Origin: Haloechinothrix sp033042135
Lineage (GTDB): Bacteria > Actinomycetota > Actinomycetes > Mycobacteriales > Pseudonocardiaceae
Reading direction: 5' to 3'
Assembly: GCF_033042135.1 (NCBI RefSeq)
Contig: NZ_WBXM01000005.1
Location: forward strand, 186,001-250,000
Length of the DNA stretch: 64,000 bases
Shown: positions 16,340-24,154 of the stretch, one piece after another
How the letters are laid out: each line of letters opens with the position of its first letter
Numbering within the stretch: position 1 is the stretch's first letter
Translations under genes and position numbers: made by a program
Notes under the pieces: generated by a model
Told to the model about the DNA's origin: nothing
Seen by the model: only the letters and a program-made list of their open reading frames with translations
The model's database searches: none

Positions 16340-17539
16340 ATGAGGAACGTGGATTTCGACGCGCTACCCGACCTGGCGAGCCGGGCACTCGGTGGCGCTG
16401 TGGTCACCGCGAGTGACGAGTTCTTCGCTGAGAAAGAGAACTTGCTCAACCCGGAACCGCCGGTGTTCCAACCGCACACCTTCGGGCACAAAGGACAGAT
16501 CTACGATGGCTGGGAGACGAGGCGCAGACGCGACCAGGGCTACGACTGGGCGATCGTACGGCTGGGCGTGCCCGGCGTCATCCACGGCGTCACGGTGGAC
16601 ACCGCTCACTTCACCGGCAACTACCCCGAGTACTGCTCGATCGAAGCCGCCTCTGTGGCCGGTTACCCCTCACCCGAGGAGCTACTCGACGAACCGGTGG
16701 AGTGGGTCGAGATCGTGCCACGTGCCGAGCTCAAGGGGGACTCCGCCAATCAGTTCCCGGTTCGGCTTGACCAACGATTCACCCACGTGCGGCTGAACAT
16801 CATTCCCGACGGCGGTGTCGCCCGGCTGCGGGTGCACGGCGAGGTTGTCACCGACCCGAGGTGGTTCACCGGTCTCCCGCTGGATCTCGCGGCGCAGGCC
16901 AACGGCGGCGTGGTCACCGACTGCTCGAACCGCTTCTTCTCCTCCCCCAACAACCTGCTGATGCCCGGCAACGCCCGCGTGATGGGTGAGGGCTGGGAGA
17001 CCGCGCGCCGCAGGGGCGGCGGCAACGACTGGGTCAGCGTCCGCCTCGCCGAGGAAGGCATCGTGCGCCAGGTGGAGATCGACACCACGCACTTCAAGGG
17101 CAACGCCCCTGGCTGGTTCCGCCTCACCGGAGGGACTGACCCCGACGATGAGGGCGGTTGGATCGAGTTGGTCGAGCGCACCACGTTGCAGCCGGACACC
17201 TGCCACCGCTTCCTGGTCAGCGCATCCGCACCGGTGCGCCATGTGAAGGTCGACGTCTACCCCGACGGTGGCTTCGCGCGGCTACGGATCTACGGCGAAC
17301 TCACCGCGAGCGGCAGGGAGCGCATCGGGCTCGACTGGTACAACCGGCTACCCGCGAGCCGGGCCGAGGCGGTGCTTACCGAGGAAGCCGGAGTGACTGC
17401 CGAGGCCGCCGCCAGCATCGCTAGCGCCCGTCCGCTGGCCGGAACCGGCAGCGTGCAGGAAGCCATCTCTGCCGCCGGGCTGCCGCCGGAGACCACGCGC
17501 GCGGTGCGCTCGCTACTACTCGGTGCGCAGGCTGGCTGA
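16340..17539 (+). CDS. alc: Allantoicase
   Basis: The 399-residue protein has two related jelly-roll repeats (about 15-170 and 185-330), each with family signatures: GWETRRRR and DWAIVRLGVPG with TVDTAHFTGNYPE in the first, GWETARRRGGGNDWVSVRL with DTTHFKGNAPGW in the second, each closing with PDGG-ARLR. Allantoicase hydrolyses allantoate to ureidoglycolate and urea. A C-terminal extension of about 60 residues (SRAEAVLTEEAGVTAEAAAS onward) goes beyond the catalytic repeats; I do not know its role. ATG 16340 is preceded by CCAGGAGGCC. With allantoinase (22812-24140) it gives the ring-opening and hydrolysis steps of allantoin breakdown. Confidence 0.93.
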   Translation: MRNVDFDALPDLASRALGGAVVTASDEFFAEKENLLNPEPPVFQPHTFGHKGQIYDGWETRRRRDQGYDWAIVRLGVPGVIHGVTVDTAHFTGNYPEYCSIEAASVAGYPSPEELLDEPVEWVEIVPRAELKGDSANQFPVRLDQRFTHVRLNIIPDGGVARLRVHGEVVTDPRWFTGLPLDLAAQANGGVVTDCSNRFFSSPNNLLMPGNARVMGEGWETARRRGGGNDWVSVRLAEEGIVRQVEIDTTHFKGNAPGWFRLTGGTDPDDEGGWIELVERTTLQPDTCHRFLVSASAPVRHVKVDVYPDGGFARLRIYGELTASGRERIGLDWYNRLPASRAEAVLTEEAGVTAEAAASIASARPLAGTGSVQEAISAAGLPPETTRAVRSLLLGAQAG

Positions 17540-17595
17540 CCGGGCCTGCCACCGCTCACACGGACAATCGGAGTCGAGCCTGCCAGGAGGCGCGC

Positions 17596-17970
17596 GTGGT
17601 CCACATGTTCCTCAACGGTGGCGGTATGCGCGGAGGTCCGTTGCACCACCAGCTGCGCGGTGCGCCACTGGTACGCCAGGCGCGCACCGCGCCCAAGTAC
17701 CGGTTCTACGCGGTGGATGACCGCTTCCCCGCACTCGAACCCGTATCCAGCGGCGGTGTCGCGGTAGCCGGGGAGCTCTACGACCTTCCGATGGAGACGC
17801 TGCGTGATTCACTGCTTCCCGCCGAGCCACGCGAGCTGGAACTGAGTGTGATCGAGCTCGACGACGGGAGTCCTTCGCTCGCTGTCGTGCTGCGTCGGGA
17901 GTTCCGGCTCGAAGCCACGCTCACCGACATCTCGCACCTCGCCTCCTGGCGGGAATACCAGCGGGACTGA
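17596..17970 (+). CDS. Allophanate hydrolase C-terminal-like / GGCT-fold small protein
   Basis: The 124-residue protein resembles the stand-alone C-terminal domain of allophanate hydrolase (gamma-glutamylcyclotransferase-like fold): a start of the MFLNGGGMRGGPLHHQL type, ARTAPKYRFYAVDDRFPAL, VAGELYDLP and a conserved acidic LELSVIELDDG. No amidase domain is present. A GTG at 17596 is used, 5 bp after AGGAGG; an ATG three codons later is an alternative. It lies 56 bp after allantoicase in the same direction. Because the window shows no known ureidoglycolate lyase, this gene is a candidate for acting on ureidoglycolate or a carbamoyl compound. That is inference from context only. Confidence 0.65.
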   Translation: MVHMFLNGGGMRGGPLHHQLRGAPLVRQARTAPKYRFYAVDDRFPALEPVSSGGVAVAGELYDLPMETLRDSLLPAEPRELELSVIELDDGSPSLAVVLRREFRLEATLTDISHLASWREYQRD

Positions 17971-18012
17971 GCAGGGCGCGAGCCGCAGGCCTCCTTGGGT
18001 ACCACATACGTA

Positions 18013-18029
18013 CCGAAGGGGCCCTTCGG
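18013..18029. terminator. Possible terminator hairpin after the small GGCT-fold gene
   Basis: Positions 18013-18029 read CCGAAGGGGCCCTTCGG, two perfect 8-base arms around one G, so in practice the loop must open a few pairs. It lies 42 bp after the plus-strand stop at 17970 and faces the end of the minus-strand DUF2200 gene, as expected for a convergent terminator. No T-tract follows, as is common in high-GC actinobacteria. Confidence 0.45.
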
Positions 18030-18047
18030 CTCGCACCCCAGCCGCGG

Positions 18048-18400
18048 CTACGGCTTGCGCAAGATCTTCTCCATCGCTTTGCCTCGTGCCAATTCATCGA
18101 TCAGTTTGTCCAAGTAACGAATTTCCCGCATCGTTGGTTCTTCGATATCTTCTACTCGGACACCGCAGACCACACCTTTGATCAACCCCGCAACGGATTC
18201 GGCTCGGGAGCTTCCGACAGGAAGGTTTCGAAATCGGTCCGCTTTTCCAGCTGCGCGTCCAGCTCTTCCTGGCTGTACCCTGTCAACCAGCGAATGATCT
18301 CGTCGACCTCGCTTTTCGTGCGCCCCTTCTTCTCCGCTTTCGTAATGTAGTGCGGATAGACGGTCGCGAAACTTGTCGTATAGATCTGATGTTGTGCCAT
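18048..18400 (-). pseudogene. DUF2200 family gene broken by a frameshift
   Basis: From ATG 18400 the frame reads QIYTTSFATVYPHYITKAEK, then KGRTKSEVDEIIRWLTGYS and FETFLSEAPEPNPLRG, and stops at 18182-18184. In another frame from 18185 the family's remaining sequence continues: LIKGVVCGVRVEDIEEP, MREIRYLDKLIDELARGK, AMEKILRKP, stopping at 18048-18050. The two parts together give a full-length DUF2200 protein (about 117 residues). Restoring the frame needs one extra base in the run of G at 18185-18188, so either a one-base deletion or an assembly error. DUF2200 has no known function. The gene is visibly richer in A and T than its neighbours, suggesting transfer. It would be transcribed towards the allantoicase operon. 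Confidence 0.8.
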
Positions 18401-18655
18401 GCTAGGTCCTCGCTTTCGCGGGATTCGCTGTAACAACGTGGAATACGCGAGATGACACTGAAAGCGGATCGACATGTGTGGGGCGCCACCGCCGCGATTC
18501 CGCACGTCGAACCTGTACCCGTGATGACCCCCAATGTCAGTGAAGCCCGGCTTCGACTCGTTCAAAAGGTGGCTCGTGCGAATGGAGCCGACGACGTCAT
18601 CGAAGGCAGAACGTTAACACTCGGGATGAGCAGCTGCAAGCCATCAGACACGCAC
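18401..18655. other. Non-coding stretch upstream of the DUF2200 pseudogene
   Basis: About 255 bp separate the DUF2200 start from the terminator of the permease operon. Frames are open on both strands, but none shows a family I recognise or a clear ribosome binding site, so I leave it unassigned. It should contain any promoter of the DUF2200 gene. Confidence 0.4.
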
Positions 18656-18704
18656 GCCGAAGGGGTCCTCCGGTGCACGATACGCACCGGAGGACCCCTT
18701 CGGC
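18656..18704 (-). terminator. Terminator hairpin of the permease-urate oxidase operon
   Basis: Two perfectly complementary 21-base arms (18656-18676 and 18684-18704) surround a 7-base loop. The hairpin starts 17 bp beyond the permease stop codon at 18721 (minus strand). No T-tract follows, but the position and stability argue for a terminator. Confidence 0.75.
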
Positions 18705-18720
18705 TCGCCTCCCTGCGGGA

Positions 18721-20133
18721 CTACCCGCGCCCGGACGAACCCTCGCCGGGCGCTGCCTCCTGTGAGGCTGTCGTGCCGCCGGCCTCGTACTCGTCGTGCT
18801 GCTCCTGCCCGCCGGCACCGCCCAGCACGTTGAAGCACAGGTTCAACACCAGCGCCGCGACGAAACCGCCGACGATCCCGGAGTGCAGGATCATCGCAAG
18901 CGCGTCAGGGAAGGTCTCGTAGAACTCCGGCGCCGCGATCGGGATGATGCCGAAGCCAAGCGACACCGCGACGATCACCAGGTTCAGGTTGTTTTCGTAG
19001 TTGACCTTCGCGAGCGTGCGAATACCCGCCGCCGCCACAGACCCGAACAGCACCAACCCGGCACCTCCGAGCACCGGCATCGGGATCGCGGCGACGACCC
19101 TGCCGAGAATCGGGAACAGCCCGAGGGTGATCAGGATGAGCCCACCGACGGCGACGACGAACCGGCTCTTGATCCTGGTCAGCGCGATCAGCCCGACGTT
19201 CTGCGAGAACGTACTGCCGGGGAACGAGTTGAGCAACGGACCGAAGATCGCCGCGCTGACGTCGGCACGCAGACCGTCGGCCAGCCTGCGGCTGCTGACC
19301 TTGCTCCCGACGATCTCACCGACCGCGAGGATGTCCGCGATTCCCTCGGCCAAGATCACCAGCATGACGATGCACATGGTGACGATCGCGGCGATCTGGA
19401 ACTCGGGCGTTCCGAAGTAGAACGGTTGCCCGAGCGAGAAGACAGGCCCATCGGTGACACCGCCGAAGTCGGCCATACCGAATAGCGCGGCGATCGCGGT
19501 ACCGAGCACCAAACCACCGAGGACCGCGAGCTTGTTCAACGCCCCGGGGAGCACACGTGCCAGTACCAGCACGATCACCAGGGTGGCACCGGCGAGAGCG
19601 AGGTTGCCGGTCGCCGGTTCCCCGCCGGAGCCGTTGTCCATGATCCAGCCCACTGCCACAGGGAACAGCGACAACCCGATCACGGTGATCACGCACCCAG
19701 TGACCACCGGCGGGAAGAACCGCCGCAAACTGGCCATGAACGGGATCAGCGCGAGCCCGAACAACCCCGATATGATCGTCGCGCCGAACACCACGGGGAG
19801 GCCGCTGTCCTCCGCGATGGCGGTCATCGCGGTGACGGGTACGAACGAGATGCCGATGACCACAGGCAGCTTCGCGCCGAAACGCCATACCCCGAGCGTC
19901 TGCAACAGGGTCGCCAGACCGCTCACCAGCAAAGCAGCACTGACCAGGATCCCCATCTCCGCCGTGGACAGCCCGACAGCACCACCGACGATGATGGGTG
20001 GGGTGACCACCCCGGCATACATCGCCAGGATGTGCTGCAAGCCGTAAGCCGTCGTCCGGAGTGGTGGAAGCTTCTCGTCCTCAGGGCGATCGGATACTTG
20101 CGCGCGCGAACCACCACGTCGCAACGAGATCAC
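18721..20133 (-). CDS. Xanthine/urate-type permease of the NCS2 family
   Basis: The 470-residue integral membrane protein has the NCS2 (nucleobase:cation symporter-2) pattern. It starts with LRTTAYGLQHILAMYAGVVTPP and has about 12-14 hydrophobic segments, the signature region ILAEGIADILAVGEIVGSKV, then LNSFPGSTFSQNVGLIALTRI, which is the conserved family motif. The NxGxxxxTxxxSR-like core (FSQNVGLIALTRIKSR) is typical of xanthine and urate carriers. It is the last gene of the uraD-uraH-uox-permease operon, 13 bp after urate oxidase, so it most likely brings urate or xanthine into the cell. The GTG start at 20133 follows AAAGGGGGCG. A short Ala/Gly/Glu-rich cytoplasmic tail closes the protein. 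Confidence 0.88.
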   Translation of the reverse strand: MISLRRGGSRAQVSDRPEDEKLPPLRTTAYGLQHILAMYAGVVTPPIIVGGAVGLSTAEMGILVSAALLVSGLATLLQTLGVWRFGAKLPVVIGISFVPVTAMTAIAEDSGLPVVFGATIISGLFGLALIPFMASLRRFFPPVVTGCVITVIGLSLFPVAVGWIMDNGSGGEPATGNLALAGATLVIVLVLARVLPGALNKLAVLGGLVLGTAIAALFGMADFGGVTDGPVFSLGQPFYFGTPEFQIAAIVTMCIVMLVILAEGIADILAVGEIVGSKVSSRRLADGLRADVSAAIFGPLLNSFPGSTFSQNVGLIALTRIKSRFVVAVGGLILITLGLFPILGRVVAAIPMPVLGGAGLVLFGSVAAAGIRTLAKVNYENNLNLVIVAVSLGFGIIPIAAPEFYETFPDALAMILHSGIVGGFVAALVLNLCFNVLGGAGGQEQHDEYEAGGTTASQEAAPGEGSSGRG

Positions 20134-20146
20134 GTGACGCCCCCTT

Positions 20147-21052
20147 TCAGCAGAAGCCGGGTACCGCGCGCCACGCGATATCGGCGTCGGGAACGTCGTC
20201 TCGTCGTACCGTGGCCTCGATCAAGCCGTAGGGACGGTCGGCGGCGAAGAACACCTCGCCCGGGTTGTCCAAACCGAACGGTGTAAGATCGGAGAGGAAA
20301 TGGTGCTTGTTGGGTGCGGAGAAGCGGATCTCGGCGATATCGGGATGGTGTTCGAGGACCGCTTTACCCATGTCGTACAACGATTGCTGTAGTGCCTTGC
20401 TGTGCACCTCCGCGAATTGCCGCAGCAGCAGGGACCGCACAGAACCGTAGGTCTTCCCCCACTCCACGCCGGTACCCAGGTATCGCCACCGCGCCGTCAG
20501 CGAGGTCGCCAGGATACGATCATCCGTTTCGGCGAGCGTGGTGTAGCGGTCGGTGAGGAATCCCTGAAACTCCGATCCGGTGGTCTTGGCGACGACGAGA
20601 CCCTTCAGCCCGGATATCACCCACGAGCGTGCGTCGCTTCCCGTGCCGTCGATCGTGACGACGGTGTTGCGTACCTCGGGAGTGGACCGGACGAACGAGT
20701 GCGCGTGTTCCTTGCCGTCGATATCGATGCGATCCCATGTATACTCGTCGATCTCGATCTTGGCGCCGGTCGCGGCGGGTGCCTGCCGCACAAAGTGGTC
20801 GCCGAGCATGAGGGCGAAGTCCTCGATCTCGCCGATACCGTGCTCGCGCGCGAACGCGAACACCGTGTTTTTCTGCGTATCTGTCGGCAGCACCTCGGCC
20901 TGGTCACCGGTGACGTGCGCATCGTGGAAGTCGCCGCGTAGCGCGCTGGATACGTTGACGTCCCGGATCTGGTGCCGTGGGGTCTGGCGCTCCACACGGA
21001 CGACGCGGTTCTCCGCCTTGCCGTACTGGTTCTCACCAAGGACGATGGCCAT
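20147..21052 (-). CDS. uox: Urate oxidase (uricase)
   Basis: The 301-residue product is the cofactor-free oxidase converting urate to 5-hydroxyisourate with O2 and releasing H2O2. Family features are the N-terminal GENQYGKAENRVVRVER, VLPTDTQKNTVFAFAREHG with the catalytic Thr/Lys area, SFVRSTPEVRNTVV, GLKGLVVAKTTGSEFQGF, the RYTTL segment, and SAPNKHHFLSDLTPFGL near the end. The stop of uraH lies 3 bp upstream, so this gene is co-transcribed with uraD and uraH. The products of the three genes act one after another from urate to S-allantoin. Confidence 0.95.
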   Translation of the reverse strand: MAIVLGENQYGKAENRVVRVERQTPRHQIRDVNVSSALRGDFHDAHVTGDQAEVLPTDTQKNTVFAFAREHGIGEIEDFALMLGDHFVRQAPAATGAKIEIDEYTWDRIDIDGKEHAHSFVRSTPEVRNTVVTIDGTGSDARSWVISGLKGLVVAKTTGSEFQGFLTDRYTTLAETDDRILATSLTARWRYLGTGVEWGKTYGSVRSLLLRQFAEVHSKALQQSLYDMGKAVLEHHPDIAEIRFSAPNKHHFLSDLTPFGLDNPGEVFFAADRPYGLIEATVRRDDVPDADIAWRAVPGFC

Positions 21053-21055
21053 GGA

Positions 21056-21391
21056 TCAGCTCCCTCGGTAGGTGGTGTAGGAGAACGGACTGAGCAGGAG
21101 GGGGATGTGGTAGTGCTGGCTCTCGTCGGCCACCGCGAAGGTCACGCTGACCTCCGGGAAGAACGTGGCGCGTCCCGCCGAGGCGAAGTACGCGCCGGTG
21201 TCGAACACCAACCGGTAGGTACCTGCCGGGAGGTTGCCCGCGCCGAAGTCGGCGATCCTGCCATCGGCGTTGGTCACCCCCGTGCCCAGCGGTTGCGCAC
21301 CGTCCGGGCCGGGATGCTCCAGGCGCGCGGTCACCCCCTCGGCGGGGCTTCCGGTGCCGGTGTCGAGTACGTGCGTGCTGATCGTGCTCAT
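21056..21391 (-). CDS. uraH: 5-Hydroxyisourate hydrolase
   Basis: The 111-residue protein is transthyretin-like: THVLDTGTGSPAEGV with the catalytic His, NADGRIADF, and the hallmark C-terminal tetrapeptide YRGS at the end of LLLSPFSYTTYRGS. It hydrolyses 5-hydroxyisourate to OHCU. The ATG at 21391 overlaps the uraD stop as ATGA, giving tight translational coupling. Urate oxidase follows 3 bp later. The length is normal for the family. Confidence 0.95.
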   Translation of the reverse strand: MSTISTHVLDTGTGSPAEGVTARLEHPGPDGAQPLGTGVTNADGRIADFGAGNLPAGTYRLVFDTGAYFASAGRATFFPEVSVTFAVADESQHYHIPLLLSPFSYTTYRGS

Positions 21392-21921
21392 GTGTCGAGA
21401 ACCCTTTCCAGCCGCAGCAAGGCGATCTTGCGGAGCTCGTCGGCGACGACTCCACGTTCGGTCTCCTGATCGTTGTCCAACCGCGACTCCAAGGCCGACA
21501 GGACCTCCCCGGAGCCGAGACCGGTGGCGCAGATAAGGAACACGTGGCCGAACCGCTGCTCGTAGGCACGGTTGGCCTCGGTCAGCTTTCGGGCCGTGTC
21601 CTCGTCCCGCTCCACACCCGATTGCTCGGAGCGGGACCAAGCGGACTCGGTGTCCTCACCGCTGGCACGCTCCCCGATCCTGGGGTGCGCGGCCAGCGCC
21701 CGGTCCACCTCGGATTCAGTCAACCGCCGCGCCGCCTGGTCGGCACGCTGGAGCAATTCCTCCCTGCTGCGGTAAGGCCTGCCGTCGAGGACGGCACGGA
21801 CCCAGGAAGGCACGTCACAACAGGCGTGGAGTACTGGGCTGAGTTCCTCCGACGGCGCATCGTTGAAGGCCACCAAACCTCCGGCCTCCGCCGGAGGTGA
21901 TGAGGGCCGTGATGAGGGCAT
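21388..21921 (-). CDS. uraD: OHCU decarboxylase
   Basis: The 177-residue protein has the OHCU decarboxylase motifs FNDAPSEELSPVLHACCDVPSWV, AHPRIGE with the active-site His/Glu, WSRSEQSGV and YEQRFGHVFLICATG. It decarboxylates OHCU to S-allantoin. Three in-frame starts exist. I prefer ATG 21921 because AAAGGCGG stands 7 bp upstream and the length then fits the family; ATG 21963 or 21954 would add a non-conserved N-terminus. It is the first gene of the operon, downstream of the paired operator at 21967-22002. Confidence 0.92.
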   Translation of the reverse strand: MPSSRPSSPPAEAGGLVAFNDAPSEELSPVLHACCDVPSWVRAVLDGRPYRSREELLQRADQAARRLTESEVDRALAAHPRIGERASGEDTESAWSRSEQSGVERDEDTARKLTEANRAYEQRFGHVFLICATGLGSGEVLSALESRLDNDQETERGVVADELRKIALLRLERVLDT

Positions 21922-21966
21922 GGCAACCGCCTTTCCGATCGCGGGCACACGCATGACCTGCATTGA

Positions 21967-22002
21967 TGCCGATTACCGAAAGCTTTGTTCCGGCTATCGG
22001 AA
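21967..22002 (-). promoter_or_regulatory. Paired 15-bp operator at the uraD promoter
   Basis: TGCCGATTACCGAAA (21967-21981) and TTCCGGCTATCGGAA (21988-22002) are two pseudo-palindromes with centres 21 bp apart, the same spacing as at 11375 and 24155. They lie 46 bp and less upstream of the preferred uraD start. Binding by the same repressor is inferred. The YheO-like gene downstream of allB or an unseen IclR-type protein are candidates. Confidence 0.6.
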
Positions 22003-22115
22003 ACAGTAGGTCGCCCCACTGCACGACGTCAACAGTTTGTTGAAAAAAAGTGTGACCCGCGACTCATGTGTCGCAGGTCATGATGCCTGAGCGGGCAGCA
22101 CCATGCCCGCGCCCG

Positions 22116-22514
22116 TCAGGATCCGCTGGATCGCTCCCGGTTGAGGTAGTTGTAGACGGTGAACCTCGTGACCCCGATGGCCTCGGCGATCACCTCGACG
22201 GAGCGGCGCCACTCGAAGGCTCCCCGCTCTTCCAGCAGCCGCACGGCCCGCTGTTTCTCGCGCCGAGGCAGGTCCCGCAACGGGGCGCCCAACTCTCGCT
22301 CGACGTCGTTGATCAGTATGCTCAGGCCCGCGGCTCCGTCGGTGACGGGCAGCCGCACGTAGGCGACGGTACGGCCCTCCCAGCACAGCGGCACGTCCCC
22401 GCTGCGCGCCTCGCCGGTCGGCACGACCGTCCCGCGCACCGCGTCGACCAGCGGCCGCACCGCCTCGATCAGCGGATGCTCGGCCGGTTCCCCCGGCGGC
22501 GGGCTCTCAGCCAT
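22116..22514 (-). CDS. YheO-like (PAS plus HTH) transcriptional regulator
   Basis: The 132-residue protein has a YheO/PAS-like sensor part (residues ~15-75; PLCWEGRTVAYVRLPVTDG, then GLSILINDVERELG). It ends in a helix-turn-helix of the DauR type (RREKQRAVRLLEERGAFEWRRSVEVIAEAIGVTRFTVYNYL, described here as residues ~88-128). DNA-binding regulators of this family are known from amino-acid racemase control. Here the gene overlaps the UPF0045 gene by 8 bp and belongs to the allantoinase operon, so a role in sensing a purine breakdown product is plausible. It is also a candidate for binding the paired operators. Confidence 0.72.
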   Translation of the reverse strand: MAESPPPGEPAEHPLIEAVRPLVDAVRGTVVPTGEARSGDVPLCWEGRTVAYVRLPVTDGAAGLSILINDVERELGAPLRDLPRREKQRAVRLLEERGAFEWRRSVEVIAEAIGVTRFTVYNYLNRERSSGS

Positions 22515-22761
22515 CCTGGCTCACCCGTTCGACGCGCACCGTCATCCGGGTGGCGCCGTGGGCCAGCGCGGCGTTCATCGCCTCGGCCAGTGCCGCAAGC
22601 ACCTGGTCGGCGGCACCCGACACCGACGTGCCCAGCGGCCCGAACTCGCAGCGCAGCCCGGCATTCTCGACCGCGTCACGTGCCGCGAGGGCATGGGCGG
22701 GCGGCTCCGCACGCTCACCCTCGAACGGTTCGGTGGTGAACTCGGCATCCAGCTGCGTCAT
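22507..22761 (-). CDS. UPF0045 / MTH1187-like thiamine-binding-fold protein
   Basis: The 84-residue protein shows the UPF0045 pattern: a beta strand (AEFTTEPF), a central segment AGLRCEFGPLGTSVSG and a C-terminal helix plus strand ALAEAMNAALAHGATRMTVRVERV. Members of this ferredoxin-like fold bind thiamine-type ligands in some species. The function here is unknown. It lies between allB (50 bp upstream) and the regulator (8-bp overlap), so it is probably co-expressed with allantoin breakdown. A second, more typical UPF0045 protein is encoded at 49588-49887. Confidence 0.6.
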   Translation of the reverse strand: MTQLDAEFTTEPFEGERAEPPAHALAARDAVENAGLRCEFGPLGTSVSGAADQVLAALAEAMNAALAHGATRMTVRVERVSQDG

Positions 22762-22811
22762 GTCGGCGACACTACCGCAGCCGCGACGGAATCCGGCGAC
22801 GCGCGACCGGC

Positions 22812-24140
22812 TCAGCAGGAGCCGCGGGTCAGCAGCCTGCCCCGCGGCTCGTCCCCGGTCAGCCGCTCACCACGCAACCAGGTCTGGCGCACCACTCCCG
22901 CCAGGGCGCGCCCGTGGTAGGCGCTGATCGGGTGCCGGTGCTGGAGCCGCGCGGCGTCGACCACGAAGGCGTCGTCGGGCGCGAACACGCAGAAGTCCGC
23001 GTCGTAGCCGAGCGCGATATGCCCCTTACGCCGCATGCCCACCTGGGCAGCGGGCTGCTCGGCCATCCAGCGCACGACGTCCGTCAGCGCGAAGCCCCGC
23101 TGGCGTGCCTGCGTCCACACGGCGGGTAGCCCGAGCTGGATACTCGAGATCCCGCCCCAGGCGATACCGAAGTCGCCGACGTCGAACCGCTTGAGCTCGG
23201 GTGTGCACGGGGAGTGGTCGCTGACGATCGTGTCGATGATGCCGTCGGCCAGGCCACGCCACAACCGTTCCCGGTTGCCTGCCTCCCTGATCGGCGGGCA
23301 GCACTTGAACTGCGTGGCCCCGTCACCGATCTCCTCCGCCACGAAGTTCAGGTAGTGCGGGCAGGTCTCCACGGTCAACCGCACGCCGTCCCGCCGCGCC
23401 GAGGCGATCATCTCCAGCGCGTCTGAGGACGACAGGTGCAGGATGTGCACCCGCGCGCCGGTACGCCGCGCCAGCTCGATCACCTGAGCGATCGCCACGT
23501 TCTCCGCGCCACGAGGCCGGGAGCTCAGGAAGTCCCGGTACCGCTCACCGTGCGCCGTCGGAGCGGCCGCGACGGCGTCCGAATCCTCGGCGTGCACGAT
23601 CAGCTGCGCACCGAAGCCCGCCAGCTCTCGCATCACCTCCTCCACCTCACCGGCGTGCAGCGGTGGGAACTCGTCGACCCCGGAATGCAGCAGGAAGCAC
23701 TTGAATCCGAAAACCCCGGCATCGTGCAGCCCGCGTAGCTGCGTCAGGTTGCCCGGTACCGCGCCGCCCCAGAAGCCAACGTCGACGTATACCTTGCCGT
23801 CCGCCGTCTTACGTTTGACGTCGAGGGAAGCCGGGTCCACCGTCGGCGGGATGCTGTTGAGCGGCATGTCGACGAGCGTCGTGATGCCCCCTGCCGCGGC
23901 GGCCCGCGTCGCGGTCGCGAATCCCTCCCATTCGCCCCGGCCGGGATCGTTGACGTGCACGTGCGTGTCCACCAACCCGGGAAGGAGCACCTCCGAGCCG
24001 TCCAGCTCGACTCGCTGCTCGCCGTCCAGCTCCGCATCGATCGGCTCGATGGCCACGATCTCGCCGGCACGGACGCCGATGGTTCGCGGTACCTCACCCG
24101 CGGCCGTGATGACTCGCTCAGCCTTGATGACCAGATCCAC
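22812..24140 (-). CDS. allB: Allantoinase
   Basis: The 442-residue protein is a cyclic amidohydrolase that opens the allantoin ring to allantoate. The metal-site motifs are visible: LLPGLVDTHVHVNDPGR, GFKCFLLHSGVDEFP with the carboxylated-Lys position, LIVHAEDSD, VHILHLSSSDALEMI and IVSDHSPCTPELK. The GTG start at 24140 is preceded by GAGGA at good spacing. It heads an operon with the UPF0045 and YheO-like genes, and its upstream region carries the paired operator. The extra-genic boundary at 24141-24275 separates it from an NmrA-family gene. Confidence 0.95.
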   Translation of the reverse strand: MDLVIKAERVITAAGEVPRTIGVRAGEIVAIEPIDAELDGEQRVELDGSEVLLPGLVDTHVHVNDPGRGEWEGFATATRAAAAGGITTLVDMPLNSIPPTVDPASLDVKRKTADGKVYVDVGFWGGAVPGNLTQLRGLHDAGVFGFKCFLLHSGVDEFPPLHAGEVEEVMRELAGFGAQLIVHAEDSDAVAAAPTAHGERYRDFLSSRPRGAENVAIAQVIELARRTGARVHILHLSSSDALEMIASARRDGVRLTVETCPHYLNFVAEEIGDGATQFKCCPPIREAGNRERLWRGLADGIIDTIVSDHSPCTPELKRFDVGDFGIAWGGISSIQLGLPAVWTQARQRGFALTDVVRWMAEQPAAQVGMRRKGHIALGYDADFCVFAPDDAFVVDAARLQHRHPISAYHGRALAGVVRQTWLRGERLTGDEPRGRLLTRGSC

Positions 24141-24154
24141 CTGACATCCTCGAC

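Noticed and set aside
18452..18922. Plus-strand frame between the DUF2200 pseudogene and the permease gene
   Set aside because: It runs through the terminator hairpin and into the permease gene antisense, with no recognisable domain.
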